NCBI GenBank assembly: GCA_035438985.1
Contig: DAORJK010000005.1
Location: forward strand, 124,001-188,000
Length of the DNA: 64,000 bases
Direction of reading: 5' to 3'
DNA from: UBA4408 sp002389785
Lineage (GTDB): Bacteria; Bacteroidota; Bacteroidia; UBA4408
In this document: positions 51,302 to 60,562 of the stretch, piece by piece
Layout of the letters: every line of letters begins with the position of its first letter
Numbering within the stretch: the stretch's first letter is position 1
Notes under the pieces: generated by a model
The model's database searches: none
The model's input: only the letters and a program-made list of their open reading frames with translations
Told to the model about the DNA's origin: nothing
Position numbers and translations under genes: made by a program

Positions 51302-52200
51302 ACTAACTTGTTAAAAAAATTGAATCGCTTCAGCTGTACATTGCACCATTCATCAGTACAAAACAACAGGTACATACAAATCATCAATATTCCAAAATCA
51401 GGTATTCTCATCCAAAATACGATTGCCAAATGCATGCTAACTCCAAAGATAAATAACCCTGTTTTTACTTTTCTTATCCATACCAATATTGGAAATAGTA
51501 ATTGAAATAGTAGTACACACCAAGTGATGATTTTAAAAACAACAGGAAAATTCACCAAAGTGGACGTTAAAAAGTTTACTCCATAAGTTGTAGACAACAG
51601 CACTATTTGTAAAGCATCACCGCTGATCCATTGACTGCCTTTTAACTTATAAATAGCCGATACAAGGTAAACTATAATTACCTGTAGTCTTGCAGCTGTA
51701 AAAGCGAAATTACTTAAGGCAGTAGTAACTATTCTTCGATTGCTAGATGCGATTTCTCCAGCATTTTCATTCATAAAAATTAAATACAACAGCTGAATGT
51801 GCAGCAAATCGCCTCCCCCATTTTGAATAACAATACTTCGATGATATAAATTGGCGTAAAAAAAATACACCAATAGTGCAAGAATTTGTTGCTGTTTTAC
51901 AAAAAATGCAAGCAGGCAGGATGCAAGTAGTCCACTTACAAAAAATAAATAATAAGGAGCAAATTTTGCGTGCGACAATATATTCAGTAGTTGCAAGCCT
52001 TTATTTCCATCATAAAAATGAATCGGAAGTAAGGAATTCGGTCCATACAAATTTTGCAGATAGGGAAATTGTAAGCAAGTAAAAAGTAAAATAAAACAGT
52101 AAATTGCTTTACGAAATAATGCAATGTTATTTGGGAACCAAACGTAGGCCGCGCTATTTTCAAGCAATTTAAAAATGTGGTTCTTTGAATTCAGCAGCAT
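51283..52200 (-). CDS. HTTM-like multi-pass membrane protein
   Basis: A polytopic membrane protein of 305 residues with about eight helices. It has the pattern of the HTTM domain related to vitamin K-dependent gamma-carboxylase: an early LFRKAIYCFILLFTCLQF helix, a YGPNSLLPIHFYDGN loop, the YLVSAIYKLKGSQWISGDAL segment and a following helix. The catalytic role in bacteria is generally unknown. It is in line with the desaturase upstream on the same strand (46-base gap), which suggests a shared membrane or lipid function. Confidence 0.72.
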   Translation of the reverse strand: MLLNSKNHIFKLLENSAAYVWFPNNIALFRKAIYCFILLFTCLQFPYLQNLYGPNSLLPIHFYDGNKGLQLLNILSHAKFAPYYLFFVSGLLASCLLAFFVKQQQILALLVYFFYANLYHRSIVIQNGGGDLLHIQLLYLIFMNENAGEIASSNRRIVTTALSNFAFTAARLQVIIVYLVSAIYKLKGSQWISGDALQIVLLSTTYGVNFLTSTLVNFPVVFKIITWCVLLFQLLFPILVWIRKVKTGLFIFGVSMHLAIVFWMRIPDFGILMICMYLLFCTDEWCNVQLKRFNFFNKLVYSSTR

Positions 52201-52246
52201 TAATCAGGTTTAAGAAAAATTCCTGTTAGGTGCATTTTAGTGCCAT

Positions 52247-53359
52247 TTAACCGATTGCATCATTCAAATCGGGCAATTTACCAAAGCGTTGAAGCGTGGC
52301 AATATGCGAGCGCAAGGCTTGTAACAGGGTCTTATTTTCGAGATAAGGTACACCAAATTCTTCGGCTGTTTCTTTTACAATAGCTGAAATAGCCGGATAG
52401 TGTATGTGTGAAATTTTAGGAAATAAATGGTGTTCAACCTGAAAATTTAAGCCTCCAACATACCAGGAAATTAATTTATTATGACGCGAAAAATTCACTG
52501 TCGTGTTCATTTGATGAATGGCCCAATTATTCTCTATAATTCCCTCCTCATTCGGCACAGGATGCGTGGTTCCTTCAACTGAATGTGCTAATTGAAAGGT
52601 CACAGTTAGGATTACACCGGCAATAAAATGCATGAGTAAAAATCCAACTATTATTTGTCCGAAAGGAATACCAAAAAATAGCGTTGGCATAACTAAAACA
52701 ATGAAAATATAAAATAGTTTAACGAGAACAATTTTCACCATAGAGACATTATTCTCTTTGCGGGAATTATTATTCACACCTTCTTTTTTGTATTTTGAAA
52801 ATTGAACAAAATCTTTTAATAATACCCAGTACAAGGTGGTTATTCCATAAAATAAGAAGGCATACACCCATTGAAACCGATGGTATTTTTTAACTTCGGT
52901 ATTTGGCGAGAAACGCAACATTGGTTTATCCGAAATATCATCGTCCATGTGTGGAATATTGGTATAGGTATGGTGTAAAATATTGTGTTGCAATTTCCAG
53001 TTAAAAATAGATGCACCTAAAAGATTCAAGGCAGTACCCATTATGTCGTTTACACGATTATTGGCTGAATAAGCACCATGATTGGCATCGTGCATCACAG
53101 CCATTCCAACTCCCGAAAGCCCTATTCCCATGATTGACCAGAAAATTAAACTGAGTGGAAAACTTGGATTTAAAATTAATAAGGCTATAAATGGTCCAAT
53201 GTAAATACCGAGCATTACAATTGATTTAACCACCATGGCTGCATTTGCATTTTTTGAAAGATGATTTTGATCAAAATAGGCATCAACCCTTTCCTTCAGC
53301 GTTGAGAAAAAAGCAGTTTTTTCTTTGGGCACAAATTTAACCTGACCTTTACGCTTCAT
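52247..53359 (-). CDS. Front-end-type fatty acid desaturase
   Basis: A membrane di-iron desaturase of 370 residues that introduces double bonds into acyl chains. The three His boxes are HDANHG, HNILHHTYTN and QVEHHLFP. The Gln in the third box is the mark of delta-5/delta-6 (front-end) enzymes, but the usual N-terminal cytochrome b5 domain is missing, as in several bacterial members. Four or more hydrophobic segments fit an integral protein. It is likely to act on phospholipid- or CoA-bound chains; regioselectivity cannot be read. Confidence 0.88.
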   Translation of the reverse strand: MKRKGQVKFVPKEKTAFFSTLKERVDAYFDQNHLSKNANAAMVVKSIVMLGIYIGPFIALLILNPSFPLSLIFWSIMGIGLSGVGMAVMHDANHGAYSANNRVNDIMGTALNLLGASIFNWKLQHNILHHTYTNIPHMDDDISDKPMLRFSPNTEVKKYHRFQWVYAFLFYGITTLYWVLLKDFVQFSKYKKEGVNNNSRKENNVSMVKIVLVKLFYIFIVLVMPTLFFGIPFGQIIVGFLLMHFIAGVILTVTFQLAHSVEGTTHPVPNEEGIIENNWAIHQMNTTVNFSRHNKLISWYVGGLNFQVEHHLFPKISHIHYPAISAIVKETAEEFGVPYLENKTLLQALRSHIATLQRFGKLPDLNDAIG

Positions 53360-53451
53360 GAATACCTTTAATTTTAAGTTATATGCTTATGGAAAGCCAA
53401 TCAAAGTTAATGAATATACGCACTTAAACAAACTACAAGAAGGAATATCTG

Positions 53452-54177
53452 CTAAATGATTCCTCTTTGTTTCTTAATGTGCTCATATGCAGCTTGTACT
53501 TTTTGAAATTTTTCCTTCGCATCTTTTTGAATATCCTCCCCTAAATGGCTAACTTTATCGGGATGGAACTTAACAGCCATTTTACGATAGGCTTTTTTTA
53601 CTTCTTCATCACTGGCCGATTTTGTAATTTCCAGAATCTTATAATCACTTTCAGCATCTTTAAAAAACATGGCTTTTAGTGAATTAAAATCGGCGTGATT
53701 TACACCAAGATATCCGGCAATTTCGGCTATCACATCTACTTCACGTTGATGCACAGCTCCGTCGGCTGAAGATAATCCAAATAAAAAATGAATTAATTGA
53801 AGACGAGCGGCATGTTCCATATTTTGCCGAATTTGCATACACACTTCTTGCACCGGAATTTCCTTTTTAAGTAATTCTCGAAACACGAGCATTTGCTCTT
53901 GCGTGTGCGCAACACCAAAGTTTTTGATAAAGAATTTTTTTACGTACTCTAACTCTGATTTTAATACGGTTCCATCTGCCTTCATCACTGCAGCAGCTAA
54001 TACGAGTAGACTTACACTGAAGTCTCCTACCTGCGTTGAACTATTCAGTTGATTTCCATTAACAACAACTTTAGTATCATCGAAAACCGAACCTAACGCG
54101 AAACCAATAATACCACCAATAGGACCTCCTACAACCCAACCCAGACCACCTCCTAACCATTTACCAAATTTTGCCAT
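53452..54177 (-). CDS. TerB-domain and DnaJ-domain protein (DjlA-like)
   Basis: A 241-residue protein. The N-terminus is a Gly-rich hydrophobic segment (WLGGGLGWVVGGPIGGIIGF), which may insert in or lie on the membrane. A TerB-like helical domain follows (about 50-165, with AAAVMKADGTVLKSELEYVKKFF and SSADGAVHQREVDVIAEIAG), then a J domain at the C-terminus (about 175-241) with the HPD motif in KFHPDKVSHLG. The J domain should recruit and stimulate a DnaK chaperone. This is the DjlA order of parts. Confidence 0.9.
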   Translation of the reverse strand: MAKFGKWLGGGLGWVVGGPIGGIIGFALGSVFDDTKVVVNGNQLNSSTQVGDFSVSLLVLAAAVMKADGTVLKSELEYVKKFFIKNFGVAHTQEQMLVFRELLKKEIPVQEVCMQIRQNMEHAARLQLIHFLFGLSSADGAVHQREVDVIAEIAGYLGVNHADFNSLKAMFFKDAESDYKILEITKSASDEEVKKAYRKMAVKFHPDKVSHLGEDIQKDAKEKFQKVQAAYEHIKKQRGII

Positions 54178-54256
54178 AAAGCACTTTACTTAAAATTTAA
54201 AAAATCATCCTTAATTCTTGATTTTGGTTGAAAACAAAATCAGGAATGTAGTTTGT

Positions 54257-54790
54257 TTACTGTTTATTTATGAGTGTTTTTTGATAATCTTCCCAAGAAA
54301 TTTTTGTTTGATAGTTTTCTCCAAAGTACTTTAAAACCGGCAGTAAATCTTGGGCAGTCATATATCCGGGAACCTGACTCAGCATGTTCATTTTTTCGTC
54401 GAGATACACCAAGGTTGGATAAGACAATTTTCCACTAAGCAATGCATTGGCAATTTGGTGTGTGCTTCTTGATTTGTTGGGTTCGGGATTGATAAAAAGT
54501 TTACCATCAAATATGATCGTATCCTTCATTTCGGCATTCATGCGCACCGTGTAATAATTATTATTCAGGTAATCAATTATTTTCGCGTCCGTGTAGGTTG
54601 TTGCATCTAATTTTTTGCACCATCCGCACCAATCGGTATAAAGATCAATAAATATTTTTCGAGGGCTTATTGAATTTTGTTTTACCGCTTCCTGAAATGT
54701 GATCCACTTAATAGCGTTAGATTTTTCTTGAGCAGGTAGGTTGGTACAGAAAAAGATGCAAAAAGCACCGAAGAGCAGCATCTTCTTCAT
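54257..54790 (-). CDS. Exported thioredoxin-like protein (thioredoxin_7 type)
   Basis: A 177-residue protein with a signal peptide ending LPAQ. The active site is WCGWCKKLD, preceded by KIFIDLYTDWC and followed by YTDAKIIDYLNNNYYTVRMNAE; the cis-Pro loop is LSYPTLVYLDE. Proteins of this group reduce disulfides in the periplasm. Its start overlaps the stop of the NlpC/P60 peptidase gene by 4 bases, so the two are translationally coupled. Confidence 0.9.
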   Translation of the reverse strand: MKKMLLFGAFCIFFCTNLPAQEKSNAIKWITFQEAVKQNSISPRKIFIDLYTDWCGWCKKLDATTYTDAKIIDYLNNNYYTVRMNAEMKDTIIFDGKLFINPEPNKSRSTHQIANALLSGKLSYPTLVYLDEKMNMLSQVPGYMTAQDLLPVLKYFGENYQTKISWEDYQKTLINKQ

Positions 54791-55566
54791 GTTACCATGC
54801 GTTTAATTAATCGCAAGCGATGGGAATATTTTTGTGTTTCACTATTAAATATTCCTTCATGATCGAGGCTATCGATACGCACTTTACCACTGGCATGAAT
54901 AATTTTAAACTCCTTTAAAACAATGCCAACATGTATTATTTTTCCATCTTCATTATCAAAAAAAGCAAGGTCGCCTTCTTCGGCTTCTTCCAAAAAGCTG
55001 AGTGTTTCGCCCTCTTCGGCTTGTTGATAAGCATCGCGTTTAAGCAATTTTCCATTTAACTTAAACACCATTTGTGTAAAACCCGAACAATCAATTCCAA
55101 AGGGCGATTTCCCACCCCACAAATACGGAGCATGCAAATACAAATAGGCATTTTCGATTAAAGCTGCGCGAGAAAAAGTAGGCATATTTTGGTTGGTTAA
55201 ACCTTCATAAGCATACACTTGGTTTTCAAAACTGAGTGTTGAATTTTTGAAATTTGGCAGCGTACTTCCAAGTACAATAGGAAACACCTGATCAGTTGAT
55301 TTGTTGCAGATGGCCTGCACCAATTCATAGGAATAAATACTTTTCGATTTTTCAAGTTCGATAAAAGTACTGCCGCTAATCGGAAAAAATTGTTTTGCAC
55401 CTATCCAGCATTCGTATCCATCCTCTGCAATTTTTATTTTACACCAAGAACCTTGTTCTTCCAATATTCTGAATCGTTCGCCAAATAGTAATTGAGTAAC
55501 CATTTCGCTCCTATCAGAGGCTTCGGCTCTGCAGGGTACAACACTTAAATTACAAATGCCAAACAC
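54787..55566 (-). CDS. NlpC/P60 peptidase with SH3-like domain
   Basis: A cell-wall-peptide hydrolase of 259 residues. SH3-like beta domains occupy about residues 1-130 (SEMVTQLLFGERFRILEEQGSWCKI). The catalytic domain has the Cys nucleophile in GIDCSGFTQMV, then GDLAFFDNEDGKIIHVGIVL (His) and IIHASGKVRIDSL. There is no signal peptide, so it is probably cytoplasmic and may recycle muropeptides in the manner of YkfC-type enzymes. It is coupled to the thioredoxin-like gene. Confidence 0.88.
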   Translation of the reverse strand: MFGICNLSVVPCRAEASDRSEMVTQLLFGERFRILEEQGSWCKIKIAEDGYECWIGAKQFFPISGSTFIELEKSKSIYSYELVQAICNKSTDQVFPIVLGSTLPNFKNSTLSFENQVYAYEGLTNQNMPTFSRAALIENAYLYLHAPYLWGGKSPFGIDCSGFTQMVFKLNGKLLKRDAYQQAEEGETLSFLEEAEEGDLAFFDNEDGKIIHVGIVLKEFKIIHASGKVRIDSLDHEGIFNSETQKYSHRLRLIKRMVT

Positions 55567-55619
55567 GATTCTAAAAGCTGGTTAGGTAGTTTAATCAAAC
55601 TATTACTTGTAAGCGATAA

Positions 55620-56798
55620 CTATACAGATTCAATAACTAAAGCACTAGCACCACCACCTCCGTTGCAAATTCCGGCAGCACCATATTTTGAAGAATTTTG
55701 CTTAAGCACATGTAATAATGTTACCACAATACGTGCACCTGAACAGCCAAGGGGATGTCCTAAAGAAACAGCTCCTCCATTAACGTTAACTTTTGAAGCA
55801 TCCAAACCTAATTCCTTATTGTTTGCCAATGAAACTGCAGCAAATGCTTCGTTGATTTCGTAATAAGAAATGTCGCTTTGTTTTAAACCGGCCTTAGCTA
55901 TTGCTTTTGGAATTGCTAAAGAAGGTGCAGTAGTAAACCATTCCGGAGCTTGCGCAGCGTCGGCAAAACCACGTATGATTGCCAGTGGTTTTAGGCCTAA
56001 TTTTTCAGCCTTTTCTTTGCTCATAAGTACTAAGGCTGCAGCCCCATCGTTCATTGTAGAAGCATTGGCAGCAGTAACGGTACCCTCTTTTTGAAATACC
56101 GGTTTAAGCTCAGGAATTTTATCAAACTTTACATTTTTGTACTCTTCATCGTGATTCACCAAAATTGGATCACCTTTACGCTGAGGAATTTCAACAGGCA
56201 CTATTTCATCGTTAAATTTACCTTTTGCCCAGGCAGCTGCCGAACGCTTGTATGATTCAATTGCATATGCATCCTGCGCTTCACGAGTTAGGTTACACTC
56301 TTTTGCACATAATTCGGCTGCATTTCCCATTGGATAATTGTGGTACACATCGGTTAAACCATCCTTTGCCAAACCATCGATTAAGCTAGCATTGCCATAT
56401 TTATTGCCCCAGCGAGTTGAATCTGAATAAAAAGGAACTTGGCTCATGCTTTCCATCCCACCTGCAACTACAACATCATTGTCCCCTAACATAATAGATT
56501 GTGCACCCAACATAATAGCCTTCATACCCGAAGCACACACTTTATTTACAGTTGTACAAATTACCGAATTAGGCAATCCGGCAAACAAAGCTGCTTGACG
56601 TGCCGGAGCTTGTCCAACATTGGCTTGCAAAACATTGCCCATGAATACTTCGGTAACTTCTTCCGGTTTAATTCCGGCTTTGTTAATTGCACCTTTTATG
56701 GCAGCAGCACCTAAGCGGGTTGCACTTACACTTGCTAAGCTTCCGCCAAAACTACCCATTGGGGTACGAACGGCAGATATAATATATACTTCCTTCAT
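55620..56798 (-). CDS. Acetyl-CoA C-acetyltransferase (thiolase)
   Basis: A thiolase of 392 residues that condenses or cleaves acyl-CoA. Catalytic residues are visible: the nucleophilic Cys in VNKVCASGMKAI, the His in NEAFA...GGAVSLGHPLGCSGARI, and the second Cys in CNGGGGASALVIE. The start MKEVYIISAVRTPMGSFGG is the family opening. The biosynthetic acetoacetyl-CoA thiolase type is most likely; beta-oxidation use cannot be excluded. It precedes the NlpC/P60 gene on the same strand with a 53-base gap. Confidence 0.93.
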   Translation of the reverse strand: MKEVYIISAVRTPMGSFGGSLASVSATRLGAAAIKGAINKAGIKPEEVTEVFMGNVLQANVGQAPARQAALFAGLPNSVICTTVNKVCASGMKAIMLGAQSIMLGDNDVVVAGGMESMSQVPFYSDSTRWGNKYGNASLIDGLAKDGLTDVYHNYPMGNAAELCAKECNLTREAQDAYAIESYKRSAAAWAKGKFNDEIVPVEIPQRKGDPILVNHDEEYKNVKFDKIPELKPVFQKEGTVTAANASTMNDGAAALVLMSKEKAEKLGLKPLAIIRGFADAAQAPEWFTTAPSLAIPKAIAKAGLKQSDISYYEINEAFAAVSLANNKELGLDASKVNVNGGAVSLGHPLGCSGARIVVTLLHVLKQNSSKYGAAGICNGGGGASALVIESV

Positions 56799-57052
56799 TG
56801 TTTACGTTGATTTATTTAGAGTGTTAACAGTTTATAGTTTGTTAAAGATTTATTCGATTTATTTAAATTGTTTTTGGGAAAAAATTTATTGCCAATACAA
56901 ATTTGATGTGTTAAAAAATTAGGTTAAAAAATAAGCTTTGCATTTTTACCTTCACAGCTTTTTATATTTCAGTCGGCAAATATATATAAAAGCTAAGACT
57001 GCACATTTGGCTTATTAAAAATTAACTAATTTCGTCAGAATTTACAACATCT

Positions 57053-59113
57053 ATGAAGAAGTTTCTTTCATTTTTTCGTGACAGGCATGCCGATTTATAT
57101 AAGGTTTTACTGCTTTTGGTAAGTATCTCTTTTATTGTTTATTTATTTCCTAAAGAAGGGAAATTTAAATATGAATTTCAAAAGGGAAAGCCTTGGCTGC
57201 ATGAAGATTTAATAGCTCCCTTTGATTTTGCCATCAACAAATTGCCGGAAGAAATTGCTGCAGATCAAAATGAAATTATCAAAAATTTTAAGCCCTATTT
57301 TCGGTTAGATGAGTCGGTTTATACCCAAATTGAAAAAAATTATTTGCAGGAGTTTAACAAACATTGGAACGAACAAAAAAAACACAATGGAAGCTATGAG
57401 TCCAATTATGCTGAAGGCGAAAAAATATTGAAACAAATATATGAACGTGGAGTATTGAAATTGAATGGTTTAATCGAACACAAATCGCAAAATTTTTCAA
57501 TTTTTATTTTGCATAATAATCTGGCAGAAGAAGTTGAATTGAAAGATGTGTTTACCATTCAAACCGCTTATAAATACGCTCAAAATTTATTAAATGATCG
57601 CAAAGATGTGGACGGGGAAATTTTGCTTTCAACCTTGGAAGATCAGTTGAAGCAAAATATTTTTTACGATCAAAAAACCAGTTTAAAGGTCAAAAAAGAA
57701 CTTTTTGATAATATTTCGCTCATTCGAGATATGAAGCAAAAGGGTCAGCGTATTATATCACGAGGCGACATGGTAGACACAGAGAGTTATACCATATTAA
57801 ATTCTCTTAAATCCGAATATTTAGCCCAGTTAGGAGCTACTTCAAATTTCTATTTTATTCTTTCGGGGCAATTTATTTTGGTAGGAATTTGTTTGCTGAT
57901 GCTTTTTATTTTCTTTTTCCTTTTTCGTGCCGAAATATTTTACGACAATCACCGCATTACTTTTGTTATGTTGATTGTGTGCCTTATGGTATTAATGGCT
58001 TCACTGGCAAACAAATTTAATATTCCAAGTATTTACTTATTGCCCTTTTGTATTTTACCGGTGATGATGCGTACATTTTTTGATACGCGTATCGCTATGT
58101 TTACCCATTTAGCAACTTGTTTAATCATTGGTTTATTAGCACCCAATCCCTATGAGTTTGCATTCATTCAACTTATTGGAGGAATATTTGCCATATTTAG
58201 TATAATCAACCTGCGCAATCGTTCGCAATTGTTTTTTTCAGTGGTCATCATTTTTATGGCTTATTCACTTTCCTATATCGGAATTTCGGTCATACAAGAA
58301 GGCAAGCTTTCTACCATCGATTGGACAATAATTGCTTGGTTTGGAGCCAGTGCAGGATTAACTTTATTTTCATATCCTTTAATTTATTTATTTGAAAAAA
58401 TATTTGGCTTTACTTCCGATGTATCCTTAATGGAACTTGCTGATATTAATTCACCTTTGTTGCGCGAACTTGCCTTGCGTGCACCCGGAACTTTTCAGCA
58501 CTCACTTCAGGTCGCGAATTTAGCCGAGGAAGCAATACTTGCCGTTGGCGGAAGTAGTTTGCTCGTGCGAACTGGGGCTTTATATCACGACATTGGTAAA
58601 ATGGAAATGCCCATGTATTTTATCGAAAATCAATATACCGGAGTAAATCCGCACGATGAATTAAGTTTTGAAGATAGTGCGAAGATTATTACCGGCCACG
58701 TCAATAAGGGAATTGAAATTGCAAAAAAACATAACCTTCCGGATGCATTGATTGATTTTATACGAACTCATCATGGAACAACCAAAGCTCAATATTTTTA
58801 CATTTCTTTTTTAAAGAGTTTTCCCGATCAAGAAGTAGATGAAAGCATTTTTCGATACCCGGGACCAATTCCATTCAGCAAAGAAACGGCTGTACTGATG
58901 ATGGCCGATTCGGTTGAAGCAGCCTCGCGCAGTTTGAAAAAATACGATGCTGAAATAATTGGCGAATTGGTGGAAAAAGTAATTGATCGTCAAATCGAAC
59001 AAAATCAATTTGTGAACGCAGATATTACTTTTAAAAATATTAATTCCATAAAAAAGATATTCAAGAAAAAACTCTTGAATATTCATCACTTAAGAATAGA
59101 ATATCCAAAATAA
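57053..59113 (+). CDS. PgpH-type 7TM-HD phosphodiesterase
   Basis: A membrane phosphodiesterase of 686 residues, of the family whose Listeria member PgpH hydrolyses c-di-AMP. One helix at about 17-34 precedes an extracytoplasmic 7TMR-HDED domain (about 50-265), followed by seven helices (about 270-465, with ILVGICLLMLFIFFFLF). A cytoplasmic HD domain (about 480-650) carries QHSLQVANLAEEA, LYHDIGKMEMP, DELSFEDSAKII, RTHHGTTKAQYF and MADSVEAASRSL. c-di-AMP turnover is inferred from the family. The NrnA-like gene at 36 kb could remove the pApA product. Confidence 0.9.
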   Translation: MKKFLSFFRDRHADLYKVLLLLVSISFIVYLFPKEGKFKYEFQKGKPWLHEDLIAPFDFAINKLPEEIAADQNEIIKNFKPYFRLDESVYTQIEKNYLQEFNKHWNEQKKHNGSYESNYAEGEKILKQIYERGVLKLNGLIEHKSQNFSIFILHNNLAEEVELKDVFTIQTAYKYAQNLLNDRKDVDGEILLSTLEDQLKQNIFYDQKTSLKVKKELFDNISLIRDMKQKGQRIISRGDMVDTESYTILNSLKSEYLAQLGATSNFYFILSGQFILVGICLLMLFIFFFLFRAEIFYDNHRITFVMLIVCLMVLMASLANKFNIPSIYLLPFCILPVMMRTFFDTRIAMFTHLATCLIIGLLAPNPYEFAFIQLIGGIFAIFSIINLRNRSQLFFSVVIIFMAYSLSYIGISVIQEGKLSTIDWTIIAWFGASAGLTLFSYPLIYLFEKIFGFTSDVSLMELADINSPLLRELALRAPGTFQHSLQVANLAEEAILAVGGSSLLVRTGALYHDIGKMEMPMYFIENQYTGVNPHDELSFEDSAKIITGHVNKGIEIAKKHNLPDALIDFIRTHHGTTKAQYFYISFLKSFPDQEVDESIFRYPGPIPFSKETAVLMMADSVEAASRSLKKYDAEIIGELVEKVIDRQIEQNQFVNADITFKNINSIKKIFKKKLLNIHHLRIEYPK

Positions 59114-59227
59114 ATTAATTATAACTTGTTTTTATTGAATAGTTTAGTAAATTTGATAGGAGTTTAAATTGTTTGCAAAACTTGCCGCATTTGAACCTTA
59201 CACAAGTTAAATCTAACAAAGAAGCAA

Positions 59228-60388
59228 ATGAGTGATTACGATGCTTCAATTAACCTTCTGGATGAACTAGATAATCTTTCTAAAATTCATAGTCTTGAAC
59301 GTGTAGATATTGACGCGCTGATGCTTGAATTTGCCCAACGAATTATTATCCCCTTGCGTATTGAGCGAACGAGTGTTTGGTTATTTTCAGCTGATCGCTT
59401 AGCCTTAATTTCAATGGGCGAATACGATTCACGTAACCTCTCTTTTAAAAAAAACAGTCAGCTTTTAAAGCTAAATTATCCGGGCTATTTTAAAGCGCTT
59501 GAAAAAAATAAGATTTTACTTGCCGAAAATATTCATACACATCCCGATACAAAGGAACTGAGCGAAGGCTACGCAATTCCCAATCAGGTAATTTCTTTAA
59601 TGGATATTCCTTTGCGTATTTGTGGAGAATTAATTGGCGTGATGTGTTTTGAAAAAACCGGGAAGGTCGAAAAAAAATTTACTAAGGAAGCTCAAACTTT
59701 TGCTTTCAGTGTTTCCTTGGTTTTTGCGTCAACACTTGAAGCCCGCCATAGAAGGGCAGCCCAACATAAACTCACTGCTGTGCTTGAAGAAAAGGAATTG
59801 CTTATCAAAGAAATCAATCATCGGGTTAAAAACAATTTTGGTATTTTAATTAGTTTGTTGCGACTTAGTAAAGAAAATGGACTAACCACCAACCCAAAAA
59901 TTTTACTTGAAGAATACGAACAACGGATATTTTCGATGTTAAAAATTCACGATTTGTTAAATGAAAGCGGGAATTATACCGATATAAATATTGCTTCCTA
60001 CCTGAATGAATTAATCAATGAATTTCGAAAATCACATCCTGAATTAACGACAAATATTCATGCTGAAATTGAGCAGATGGAGTTAACCATACATTCAAAA
60101 TCGGCCTTACACATTGGACTGATAGTAACTGAAATATTTTTGAATTCAGTGAAACATTCCATTAAAAAAATTACTGATTATTCGTTTTCATTACATTTTT
60201 TTAAACTTGAAAAAAATTCATTTTTATTGCAAATAAAAGACAATGGGCCTGGTTTTGATTTTACACAAAAACTCGATAAAAACACATTGGGATTGCCTTT
60301 AATTAAGGATCTTGCTAAAGGCTTAAATTTTACATCCAAGTTTCCAACTGATCAATCGAGTACTTACTCTTTTACTTTTTCAAGTTGA
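59228..60388 (+). CDS. GAF-domain sensor histidine kinase (HisKA_2/PdtaS type)
   Basis: A soluble histidine kinase of 386 residues with no membrane span. The N-terminal part is a GAF-like sensor domain (about 15-185, with RIIIPLRIERTSVWLFS and ISLMDIPLRICGELIGVMCF). The dimerisation region has the phosphorylated His in KEINHRVKNNF, the HisKA_2 signature. The ATPase domain has EIFLNSVKHS (N box) and IKDNGPGFDF (G1). No response regulator is nearby, so it is an orphan. Its signal may be a cytoplasmic ligand, but the GAF ligand cannot be named. Confidence 0.9.
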   Translation: MSDYDASINLLDELDNLSKIHSLERVDIDALMLEFAQRIIIPLRIERTSVWLFSADRLALISMGEYDSRNLSFKKNSQLLKLNYPGYFKALEKNKILLAENIHTHPDTKELSEGYAIPNQVISLMDIPLRICGELIGVMCFEKTGKVEKKFTKEAQTFAFSVSLVFASTLEARHRRAAQHKLTAVLEEKELLIKEINHRVKNNFGILISLLRLSKENGLTTNPKILLEEYEQRIFSMLKIHDLLNESGNYTDINIASYLNELINEFRKSHPELTTNIHAEIEQMELTIHSKSALHIGLIVTEIFLNSVKHSIKKITDYSFSLHFFKLEKNSFLLQIKDNGPGFDFTQKLDKNTLGLPLIKDLAKGLNFTSKFPTDQSSTYSFTFSS

Positions 60389-60479
60389 TTTTACTCCGGG
60401 CATTACCTAAATTCTGATTAATAATTCTAACTATTTCAATAAAAATGAAATTAGATTAGTGCTGCTTGCGCGCGAATTT

Positions 60480-60487
60480 TATTTTTG
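60480..60487 (+). promoter_or_regulatory. Predicted -7 box of the PaaZ-like gene
   Basis: TATTTTTG fits TAnnTTTG and lies 75 bases before the start. A TTG at 60466 is too close to be its -33 element. Confidence 0.4.
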
Positions 60488-60562
60488 CAAGAAATTAGAC
60501 AACCGGAATTTCAGATTATCGATAACTAAAACTTAAACTAAGCGAACACAAAACTAAGGAAC

